Below, one piece after another: positions 13,518 through 24,800 of a stretch of 64,000 bases of DNA. Under the pieces are notes generated by a model. That model saw only the letters and a program-made list of their open reading frames with translations, did no database searches and was not told where the DNA came from. A program made the position numbers and the translations under genes. Origin of the DNA: Pisaster brevispinus. Taxonomy: Eukaryota > Echinodermata > Asteroidea > Forcipulatida > Asteriidae. Numbering within the stretch: the stretch's first letter is position 1; each line of letters opens with the position of its first letter. The stretch lies in assembly GCA_023634235.1 (NCBI GenBank), contig JAMKCF010000003.1, positions 4,120,958-4,184,957 on the forward strand, in the 5' to 3' direction.

Positions 13518-13836
13518 CAGCGGCGGCGCCAGACCTGTTAATCTGGGGGGGGGCTTAAGTTTAGAAGGGGGGTTGGGCAAACATGAATTTTTAATGGAAT
13601 TTTGTACAGCTGAAAAAGCATTGATTTATCACAATGACAGACTTACACTAGTGTTATTCTTTAGCTTGGGTAATGTGAACATAATTGCATTAATACAAGT
13701 GCAGTGGTTTAGGGTTAAAATCAAGTTCGGGGGGAAAAACTGAAGTGGAATTTTGGGGGGTAAATTGCTGGGAGGGGGTGCAATGAAAGTAACTGGGGGC
13801 AAAATCCCCCTGTACCTCCACAAAGTGCTGCTGCTG
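13518..13836. mobile_element. Non-autonomous hAT-like element with 8-bp target duplication
   Basis: Perfect 8-bp direct repeats TTTAGATT flank the element at 13510-13517 and 13837-13844. Its ends start CAGCGGCGGCG and end CTGCTGCTG, imperfect inverted repeats beginning with the CAG...CTG of hAT transposons. The interior is G-rich with no transposase. It lies between the UBE3B stop and the likely poly(A) signal. Confidence 0.8.
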
Positions 13837-14661
13837 TTTAGATTGCAACACACTTCTGTGAAGAAATTATCATAAATGTTTTCACATGTTTAGCTACACT
13901 ATCCTAGAACTCATTGATTGTACGTTTCTCTGCCCTTGCCATTATGGGGGACAAACATTTTTTGTGACACCCTTAAAAAAAAAGTTGTGCAATATTGAAT
14001 AATATTATGGATGCAGATATGTGTATATACATGTATAATTTTTTTTATTGTAAGTAATTTGTTTTGGAACACCTTAATGTAAAGCACAATATGTCGCTCT
14101 AAATAGAAAATAATCATGATAACTGCAATTTTACAATTCATTTCAAAGCTGATCTGGGACTGATCTGAGTTATGTTCGAGTAACGCATCTTACAGGCTAC
14201 AAATCACAAAATTGGAGTATTTGCCCGAGTCTCAGTTGGAGCCCATGCCCAAGTTGTTGTTTTGTTTGTTTGTTTGTTTTTTGTGTTTGTTTGGGTTTTT
14301 TTGGGGGGAGGGTTGGGTGGCCCTAAAGGGGGGAGGGTTGAGTGGCCCTAAGGGGGAGGGTCGAGTTTGACTAACACATTTTAGAAACCTGGCTTCACTT
14401 TACATAGAATCCAAATGACTGTGTTTGAACACACGCACTATTTGTTATTGACTGTATTGTGTTTATTTTGCGAATACACAACCTAGGGGTATTGGAATTT
14501 AATTTTCTTTTATACAGAGGTCGTTTGAAATGGGAACTGTATGTCATATTTAATTGTTTGCATTTGAAATACCTATGTACATATTGTTTGCCCTTTGTTC
14601 TTGTCACAAAGTTGTAAATCACTAAATAGCAGTGTTAAAATGTAATGGTACAGTTTCTTGA

Positions 14662-14667
14662 AATAAA
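14662..14667 (+). terminator. Candidate UBE3B poly(A) signal
   Basis: AATAAA followed by an AT/GT-rich stretch. If used, the UBE3B 3' UTR would be about 2.8 kb and contain the 176-bp duplication and the hAT-like element. The stretch 11902-14700 shows no supportable gene. Confidence 0.35.
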
Positions 14668-15505
14668 CTATCACTTATAAGTCAATTTATATTTTATTGT
14701 TAACAAATCACTTATTTAGTGAGACTGGTTGACACAGTACACACATGTGCACAGTTAATTCTGTACACAGTTGTGCCACCACACACAATTTGTGCAGTTG
14801 AATGGTTTCAAACTGTTGGTCAACACCGGCAAATTTAATTAAGAAAATAGAATTAGCTGTTGCAAACTGTTTACCAACCAAAGGAGCTACATGGTGTAAA
14901 TGCAAAAAATAGTGAATGGCCTGATGTTTTGACCCTAGGGCTAAATGACAACAACACATGCATCAACCCGTCATTTAGCCTTCGAGAAAGACTCTGATAG
15001 AATCGAGACGTCAGGCCATTAACTATTTTATGCATAAATTAATTGATAAAAATCTCACTTTATTTCCAATTTGCCACTTGCACTTGCGTGTAGAGCCTCG
15101 AATTGGGGATAGCAGTGAATAGAAACATTATATATAGGCCAAACTCTGTATTGTCACTGTAATGTAATGACACTTTCATCAAAACAGACACATAAAAACA
15201 ATCCAAGTGAAGCATGAAATTGAGGCTCTACACGCACATGGCGGATCCGTGCAAGTAGGGAATTGTAGCTACGCTGGAAATTCTGTCATCCAAAGAAGGA
15301 GGTTGATTACATAAAATGCACATTTAAACTGCCTTTCTGATCACTATGTCACTTGACATTACCCAGTCAGTTTCCCTTGTTGTTTATTACTTGATAAACT
15401 AGAAATGTTGCTAATTGTTGTGACATCCGGTACCTGTGGATTATAGGGGACCATGAATGATTGACCAGTTAGTCTCAAAAGTGTCTCAAAGCCTATGACG
15501 GTGGA

Positions 15506-18342
15506 CTAGGCAAAGATCTGCGCTGTATTGAAGTTTGGAATCTTTCTCATTTCCACCTTTCTCAGCTGTTTCTTCTTCATACGCTTCAGTTTTGTCGTAT
15601 TCTTGATCTGTCAAAAAAGGAATTGAAGATTTTAATCGATGTAATAATTGCATATTATTTTGGCTTTACCCTAACCTCTATCCAATTGTTGTGCCCACTG
15701 CTTATTACAAGACTCAAACTGGTCCTTGTCATCAAACACGCCTGGTGGTCTACTGTTAAGACATCTGCTCTAGAATGCAGGGGTCAGGGGTTCAAATCCC
15801 ACATCAGTAACCTTAAGCATCGAGTATACATTACTTTTTTATCACAAATCAGTGTAAGATTAAAAAAACAAAATATAATCGAAGAGTATTTTCCATGAAT
15901 TCAGAGTCGGCCATTTCCAAGATCAATAATGATTTTTCATAAATTATGGCTTTAAGAATCCAGTCAACAAACACTCACCACTTGCACCACCTCCGACTTG
16001 CGCTCGTTCTCCAACTTTAGCTTGAGCTTATTTGCCCTGTGTTGTTTCTTTTTCTGAAATAAAAGAAAAGATGAACTTTTAGAAAGAACACCAAGGGAAT
16101 GAGCAGCATCTTTGTACATAACATACACATGTACATGTACATGTAAATCAAAGCTGGTAAAGTTATAGTGACAGCAATCATTGTCAAAACCAGAGTTTCA
16201 ACAAGAATAGGGATATATTGTGTTATGTATATCCAAGTACAAGATGATTTGGAAAGCTATGTTGAAACTGGTGAATGGTATGAAATGAAAAGCACGCCAC
16301 ATGATAACTTGGCCCCAGAATAAGTAGAACATCCATTGGATGTCTGTAAGTGGTTAGTTGGGTAAAATCAGATACTTCTTGGGGCTTGTGCAATACCCAC
16401 TGGAACACTGACCAGAGTAAATGTTCAGTGATCTTAGCATTGGGCCAGTAACCCCACAAATAAACAACTCCTTAAGTCTAGTGTTTTTCCCAAAAATACT
16501 TCAAGATTTAATCATAAATGCTGGTTCTAAACGCCCGTTTAAGATAATTCCCTGCATAATGTATCTTGAGCTTTTCAATTCCAAACCTCCAGACATTTTT
16601 GTGTAACAAATATTTCTGGTCCAGTGAAAGTGCTAAGTTACAAGACCTTTGTCAATGTCACTTGGACACTGTTGAGCCCCAATACCAAAGTAAACCTGTC
16701 AACAATGTTTCTGGTTTCAATCAACAGGCTACTCAGAAAGGATGCTGGAGTGAAGAGTACCAGTGAGCTTGCAGCTACATGGGGGATTGAAGAGACTGAG
16801 AGATTCCTGCTAGCTAAGAGCCTGTCTGAGGTCCCCATATAGGATGATAATGTGGCTTGGCTTTTACCAGGATTAACCACAGATCAATTAATAATAGATC
16901 AACAGTAGGTGTCTATTATGGATTTAAGGTTTGGCTCATTTCAGGCATAGCTCACGGGAACCAAGCAATCCCATGGCCTTCTGATCTGTCCATGAGATAG
17001 GTGGATAAGTCATTAGATGAAACACTGTTTTATACCTCAAGCTCCTTGCTTTTTGCCTCCTTGAGCTCTGCCTCAAATAACTTCATGCTCTTCTTCTCTG
17101 CTTTCTGATTCATCTTCTTCTTCCAGGAAGTCTTCATGGGTTTATCTTGCTTCATGCCTGATGACCTACAAAAATTTTGAAGGATTAACATCAACTTACA
17201 TGATGTTCTGTAGTAAGAAATTTAAAGCGTAAACGTACAGATTATGTACTTTCAAGAATGCCAAGTGGATGGGGTAGACACAATAAATACTCTGGACTCC
17301 ATCAAAATTGGAAGGAGTGCAGAGAATTGCTAATATTACTTTTTATGGGGCTGGGGGTCTTCTTTTTTTTTCAATGTTGTACAACCCCACTCCCTCCCCC
17401 AAAAAAGGAAAACAAGGTAATAATGTTTTACTTGATTCCTTGAACATAATTAATTTAGAGTTAGACTGTTCATGTCATCCAGATTTCTGAACTTTCTTTG
17501 TTGTAATGACACTTGTTTAGAACTTGTTTTAATTGTAATTCTTCATCCTCCTGTCAGTCGCAGACCGGAGGGTTACGATTATTATCTTAACAGTAAATTT
17601 CAACCAATATTTACCGAGATGTTTGTTCCGTCTTCCACTTTCGTCCAGATTTTGGATTGCCCTTGGGTTTGGTCACCTCCCCAATGAATGACTCCTTCTT
17701 ATATAGCTTCATTACGTCCTTGGTGCTTAATACTACCTCCGTCTTCTCAGAAAAAGGCTCCCCATTTTCCAAATCCAATGTCGAGCTAACATTCTCCTTT
17801 TGCAGGTCCTCATCAACAGCAGTTCTTTCGTCTTTCTTTGCTCTTTTTGTACGACTCACAGTTTCATCTTTTGAACTTGTGCTATTGTTAGTTTTTTGTT
17901 TTACAGAAGATGAAAGTGATGAAATGTTCAATGTTCCCTCTTTCGTTTTTGAATTTGTTCGAGCATCCTTTTCAACTTCAGTTTGCCTCTCAGTTTTATT
18001 TGTTTGAGATTTGATTTCACCGTCAACACTCTTTCGCTTTCGATTCCTTTTCTTCCGGGACTTCTTCTTCTGTGGCTCGTCCTCCGTCGTTGCTATGACA
18101 ACTGCATCCTTTACTGGATCTTGTTGTGGAACTGGAACTGATTCTGCTGTGGAGTCTGGTTGCGGTATCACCTCCTCATTTGCCGTGGATGCTGATGTCT
18201 GCTCGGATTGTTTTGGTTTTGCCTTTCTCGTTTTGAGGCTGACATTTTGTGTCACTGAATCTTCATCATTCTTGCTAGACTTCCGAGGTCTGTCGTCAGT
18301 AGCCTTGACGTCTTTACGTTGGCGACTTCGAGTTAAAACCAT
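15506..18342 (-). CDS. CCDC86: CCDC86 (cyclon-like) nucleolar coiled-coil protein, complete
   Basis: Four minus-strand exons at 18342-17615, 17165-17036, 16053-15979 and 15607-15506 give 344 aa, close to the roughly 360 aa of vertebrate CCDC86. The first about 220 residues are low-complexity, K/S/T/E-rich and disordered, with KKKSRKKRNRKRK-type basic clusters suited to nucleolar targeting. The conserved part begins at PKSGRKWK, continues through KPMKTSWKKKMNQKAEKKSMKLFE and LKLKLENERKSEVVQV, and ends with KLKRMKKKQLRKVEMRK. That order of motifs is diagnostic for CCDC86, a perichromosomal and nucleolar protein. All junctions are GT-AG and in phase. It lies tail-to-tail with UBE3B and head-to-head with RSRC2. 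The start at 18342 gives MVLTRSRQRK, as expected for the family. Confidence 0.88.
15738..15815 (+). mobile_element. tRNA-Glu-like SINE head
   Basis: CTGGTGGTCTACTGTTAAGA and GGGGTTCAAATCCCA are A- and B-box-like at tRNA spacing. A related copy is at 39228-39300. It lies in the last intron of CCDC86 in the antisense orientation. Confidence 0.55.
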
Positions 18343-18836
18343 TTTAATTTTTGCGAAATTCTTCTCAGCGTTTACTGCCGAGAGTAGAGAGCGAAGATAA
18401 CAACCACAAAAAAGAACCAGTTCATAGACGATTGTATGAAATACACGTGCAATAAGTTACACACCACGTGTAAGATAGCGTAGTTCACGCTTCCATTCCT
18501 GGTTCGACAACTCTGCGCACAATTGGGCTACAGTACGGATTCTTCCACAACTTTAGGGGGATGTCATTGTTCAATTTTCTTTTAGATATTTTTTGACACT
18601 TTTTTTGCACCTTTTAAGCAAATGATTATACAATTTATATCAACCTATAAACTATTAATGTATTTCAAGTATCCAAAGTATTCAAAATTACACGTCAAAG
18701 ACTCACATAATATGAATAACCTTTTAGTGCAACTGAAATAAACCCCAATATCATAATGAATACGTCACCTGGTTTTCTTTCGCGCCTAAATCCAGCATTT
18801 TTAGTAGCCAAACGCTTACATCCGGGTACTTTCAAC
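18343..18836. promoter_or_regulatory. Shared divergent promoter of CCDC86 and RSRC2
   Basis: Only 494 bp separate the start codons of two divergently transcribed genes. No TATA box is convincing. The compact head-to-head layout suggests a bidirectional housekeeping promoter. Confidence 0.5.
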
Positions 18837-21800
18837 ATGGACGGGATTTCTGGCTACATCAGTGATTCTAGTGAAACAAAAAGTGGTGAAAATTCCCCTG
18901 GACTCCATGCCCTCAATGAGGATATTTTGAAACGGGTATGTAGCAAAAATATTTTTAATCAATTCAACGTGCAAGTGACTGATCAGAAAATATGCAAAAT
19001 GGTCATAATTATGCTCTATTTCAGAAAATCTCAGAAACGGTAGTTAGTTTGTTAGTGTTGTTGCCGATTGAGGGCGCTTTACCATTATTGTACGTGTGCG
19101 GTGTTTATACGTTTATTGTTTGTTTAATAAAAAAACAAAACAATCGGAACAACAATATGTTCTTGTTTTCTAGCTTTGGAAAAATTTCCGCATTCAGCCA
19201 CCAGCTTTTTGGCGTTTTAAAAAAGTTTTTTTCAATTTTTTTTTCTCCAGTTCATACCTGAGCTGAGGATGTGTTCTATCGATTCGGTGAATCTTGAAAA
19301 CGTAAAAAAAATAGTTTTCATAGGGGATCGGTTTAAAAACTAGGGATATTTAGTTAAATCCTCAAATTTTGGCGGAAAAAAAACCCCGCTTTTTCCCACA
19401 CTGTCTTCTTCTCTCCTGTCTCCTCACTCACCCAGTCTCCATGTTGTCCCTCCATGTTTCTACCTGTATCTTATCTACTGGAAGGAATGAACGTTTAATC
19501 AGATAATGCAATGTACTTACGGAGATTCGAACCTGTAACAAGAGAGAGAACAAATTATTAAGAAAGCATAGCCTGTACCACACGGCTATGAGGCATTGAC
19601 ACCAGAACGGTTTGTTTGTCGTACATGTTTCTCCCAATACCTGGTTCACCAAAGGTCATAATGAATATGTAATTTTTATGAATATTAAAATAAGCTGGGT
19701 TTGTCCAATGGCTTGCATAAACTGAATATTCATAACTTTGTTTTGGATTATTCCATTAGTACAAGCCCTAGGTAAGTTCAACGCGTGCTTTGTGGGTTGT
19801 TCTAATTTCCCTCCTAAATATCATCTTCGATTATTACCCATTTCACAAATCAAAAAGTCCTAGCGAATTGTCCAATGCGCATGAACGATGACCGACTGAT
19901 TGGAGTATTGCACAACTTACACAGACACACACACAGCAGGAAAACGAAACAACATGGCGTTTGTTTTCATCTCACTGCAAGACGAAGCCTTGCGATTTTG
20001 GGACACCTTTTTAAGCCTTTAGAATTGTTAAATTCTGCCTGTTTTCTGGCTGTACATGTTCGGTAAACCCTCCTTGATAGGTAAGAATATAATTTAGTGA
20101 AAAAAACCCAGAACTTAGGGAGATAAATTGGTGGCGAGCAGCGGAAAGTTTGCCCTAGCTTTTGTCATGAATCCCAAGAATTTGCTGGTTGGTTTTTTTT
20201 TGTTGGAGGCAGGCTTGGTGAGTCCCCACGACTTGTTTTGTGTTGTCTGGTTGTGTGAATTTTTTTTGTGGTTTCTATTTCTAATTCTTGGGTGTGACTT
20301 TGGCTAAAATCCGGCAACCACTTAATAATGACTTAGCCTTAATTTAGGTTGAATTATATCCTTACCTGTCCAGAAGAGTTGACAGAATGTAAACATTTAG
20401 GCACAGGCACTTTGAACTATTACAAAGTGTCAAAATTATGAAAAAAGAAAGAACAAATAATGGGTCTATCGGTGACCAGAAAGAAGAAATTTGCGCTTGA
20501 ATTTTCCTTTTTGAAGGTCAATATTTAGTGTTTCAGCTACCAATTCCTCAAGAGGATTATTTTTTAAAAGGAAAATAAAGTCCTAATGTCCATTTAAAAA
20601 CTCAAATTAATCCCTTAAAAAGTGGTGGCCGGATGCGAAAACTTTTCTGTGATTTTCTTTGAACCGTTGGTTTGCTGATGAGGGGTAAGTGTGGTCCACC
20701 AGGGCACAGGCCCAATTTCATGAAGCCTTTATTAGTGTAAGCAGATTTTTTTTTTGACTCAACAATGTAAGTCCATCGTGAATGCACACATGTGCTGTCA
20801 AATCTTTTCGATCATTTATAAAAGACACTGTTAAGTTTTAGTTTCACATGTTTTTCTGCTATTAAAGCACACAAATTTACTCACTGATAAACAAGTTTAT
20901 AAAATTGGGCCCAGAAATGTAAAGGGAAATTTAATCATTATTTTGGAAGAGTTTATTATGATTTACTCTTGCATTTAACCTGTGTAAATTTTATTAAATT
21001 TGTTTGGGCATTATGTTTTTAATGAAAACAAAGAGCATCTGGTTTAACATAACTTGCAGATTGTCAGGGCTTGTTCCAACCATACATGTACAATTTGTAC
21101 GGTGTCAGATCACTTAGTACTTTGACTACTTTGTACCCTGAACACTTTGTACCTTTTACAAGACACTTCGTACCTTTTACAAGACACTTCGTACCTTCTA
21201 ACAAGACACTTTGTACCTTGCTTGAATCGATGTTGGATTTCTGCCTCGTTTCGAGAGGGTCACGCGGCCAAGGTCTCGTTAATTGACCTGTGTGACTACC
21301 CTCAATTCGATGGCATTGGAATTGAGTACCACCAACTAACCTATTTTTTGCCTCAAGTTTGAGTCGTTCGAGCTTCCAATACAGATATTAACAACAATGA
21401 CATGTAAAGAAGATATGAAAATGAAAAATTAAAATGTTTTGTTTTGGCAAATGCAAATACATTGATATGGCGATTTTTTTTTAATTAATTCATTTTTGTT
21501 TACAAAAATATTTAAATATAAGTTTTAAAAACATAATTATGTATAAGTTAAAAAACAATGCTTTTATCACTTAGAAAATGAAAATATTTTGTTGTTTTAG
21601 CAAAGTATAATTTAACAAAATTTAACAGTAAAACATTAGAGGGCCACACCAACAAGATTTTACTGACATCCAACAGTAGAGGGACGCAGCTAGGGAAGGT
21701 ACAAATTGACTGGCTGACGGTACAAAGTGACTCGGCTGGCGGTACGAAGTGACCAACTTTGCCAAGGTATGAAGTGACCCGAAGGTACGAAGTGACCAAG

Positions 21801-24800
21801 TTACGAAGTGGCAAAGTTACAAAGTGACTGACATCCATTTATACATGTATTACTCCGACTACTGTAAATCAAATGGCACTTGAAGTACTCGATGCATAAT
21901 GCATCAACGATTTCCCAGATGTTTTTTGCGGCAGTTTCAAATATCTTTGAATTTTCTTTCTACATGTAGATTCGAGACAAGCGATTAAAGGTGACTTCAC
22001 AGCAAAAGCAAAGTAGTGGTGGCAGGGTTTCTTTAATTACTGCTGATAAGCTCGTTGAAGAAGAAACAAATAATTCAGTTCAAACAAAGAAACCAGTGGT
22101 TGTAATTGACTCTGTTAGTAGTATTCTAGACCAACCTGAAAGCATGACATCAACAAAAAAGGATGAAGTTACATCTGACGGGCCAGTCAAAGAGAGAAAA
22201 TCTCGCTCTAGGTCCAGTTCCACTTCTACATCTCGCTCTAGGTCAAGATCACCAAAACGTTCAAAATCCTCAAGACGCCGACGTTCCAGATCCTATTCCC
22301 CAAAACAAAGAAGGTCCAGAACACCTAAACGGAAAAAACGTTCCCGTTCAAGAACACCAAGACGTAAATCATCACGGTCCAAGACACCAAAAAGGAAGAG
22401 ACGTTCAAGATCGAGATCCCCCAGGAAGTCAAGGTCCCGGACACCAAGGCGGCGTCATCGGTCGCGGTCTCGAACACCAAAGCGCCGCCGACGCTCTCGA
22501 TCGAGAACACCAAAGAATCGTCGGAATTATGCATCAGGATCAAGACGGAAGCGTAGTCGCTCCAGGTCACGTGATAAAAAACGCAGATACAGTCGATCAT
22601 ATTCAAGAGAAAGACGAAGATCACCTAGTGGTAAGTGTACTTTGTTTTTGATACTTGTTTTGATAGTCTGCCTTCTCTCTGAAGCAATATCATTTCTTGA
22701 TATTTAATATTCTTCATTTAGTGTAATCAAAGTCCAACAGTTTGGGTGTTGGGTGAGGAAGAATCACTTAGGAGGTCAGGATAAAATGTTGAACCCTGAA
22801 ACATCTTGCTCTGTGCTCTTAGTTGACATTGCATTTTTATTTAAGCCATGCGCTGACTTGCCTTAAAATGTTTTGCACAGTTTGGGAGATTGTGTTATTA
22901 ATTTAAAGAAAGATATTTTACAAACTTGTGAAATGGTCATATGCAATGTTTTCAAGTTGTGTTGTTCACATAATGTGGGTTTGGATCCTGGCCTGGCTGG
23001 TTTCGATACCTGTGTCCTTGAGCAAGATACTTTACCATAATTGCTTTGGCCTTTAAATGGGATGTAATGCCGTGTACTAGGATAAAGAGTGCATGTAAAA
23101 GAACCCGAAACACTGATCATGGAAGATTAGGTGTTTACCTGAGTGTTTGTGGTTCATTGCAAACACCCTTGCTTACAGGTTTTCCTTAGGCTTGCGAGTT
23201 ACATTGATTTTGAGGCATCCTTGATTTCATCATCAAAAACTAAAGTTAACAACAATGACAGTTCTTTGAACATAGACTGTTCATCTTTACAAACTAACAT
23301 TTTCAATTGAACTTTCTTTGTATTCACTTAAAGACTCTTATTTCTTCCCAATAGGATCAAAAAGAAACAAACGGGATAGAAGCAAAAGTCTAAGTAGGAG
23401 TCGGAGCCGAAGTCCAAGCCACAGTCCTAGTCAGACTCCAGATCGCACACGAAGCGCAGACGTAAGTTTATTTCTGTTAAGATTATGCAAAAGACAAGAC
23501 ACTTTAAGTATTTTAGTGTAATGAAGGTGTGTGAGGTAGATCAAGTACATGTTGGACATGTGGAATTGTGCAAAATCTGGCAAATCATGGAATACACATT
23601 TAATTAAAAAGAGAGAGAAAAATACTCGTTAAACAAAATGTCATCTTCTATTCCTTATTCATAAATGTATGTGGTATGAACTGATACTTTTCTGCTATCT
23701 GATAAAGTGTGGTGTTCTAGAAAGACATTTCAAATGGAACCAGAATGTTTCTATTTTTGAGACTCTTTTATTCTCGATGTGAAGGTGAGATAAAGAGTTA
23801 GTCAAGATACATGTACCCGCATGGATTAAGTATAGAAGGTCCTTCAGCTTGTATTTGAAGAGGTTCATAGTGATCTACATTGCAATACCAGCTGGCTTAC
23901 TCTCAAGCCTAAAGATGAGCTGCTACAGCCTGTAAAGTTTCCTTTGGTCGGTCTCGGACTCCTTACCCTGTCTCAATCCAAGATTCTGACCATGGATATT
24001 GACTCCTCTCCCCAGGAGAAACTGGACAGGCTGGAATGCAAACTGGATGAGCTAGTTGGGCAGCTTAACCGCTTGGAGACTTTACAGTGCAGTATGGTTC
24101 AGAGTATTGCACATGTCACCCAGCTGGTTGAGTCCATACAAAAAACCACCAACTCTGATGATAGCTATGCTTTAGACACAGCTCTTGGTATGGTGGATGC
24201 GAACTCTGTTTCTGGCTCGAGTAGTGCAACACAAATTGAGCCGGTGGCAATCTGTGACATAAAGAAGGAAGAACCGGTTGAGGATGGTTCGCCATGTTCA
24301 GGGTTTCAGTCCTTTATCTCTGACAATCACTTACCAGCATCTTCTCCTATGATCATGGAAGCCTTTAACAGCTTTCCGGCTGGCTCAAGTACAACAGTCG
24401 AAACAATATCTAGTGGGAGGTGTGCTGTCAGACAGGATACAGAAGTCAAGGGTGGCACTCTGAGTGTTACTGAGCAGCCATGTTCAACTGATCAATCTCT
24501 TCATGAAAAAGGGGCTGCCTTCTCTGGCATTGCAGCTGATCAAAGAAAAATGGTTCAAGTTACTCCAACTGGAATTTTCGCTGTCCGACAGGACACCTTG
24601 ATCAAGGAGGGTGCTCTAAATTGTGTTCGACCACCATCCTCTTCTGCTGGGGTCATGGACTTTTTTCCCAGAAATGCGGCTGGGCCAAGAAGAGCAGTTC
24701 AAGCGATTCCCACAGGGATTTGTACTGTCAGACAAGGTTTAGAGGTGGAGGATGCTTTACCAGGTACCACTAGACAGCAGCAATTTTCTATCTTGAGTGC

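Noticed and set aside
17657..18400. Plus-strand frames of 116 and 129 codons
   Set aside because: They are antisense to CCDC86 exon 1, whose product continues into three further conserved exons.
19500..19620. tRNA-like text (AGGTTCGAATCTCC on the minus strand)
   Set aside because: The distance between the A-box-like and B-box-like parts is too great and no cloverleaf could be drawn.
22163..22651. 162-codon frame overlapping RSRC2 exon 2
   Set aside because: It is a shifted-frame shadow of the RS repeats with no domain and no splice logic.
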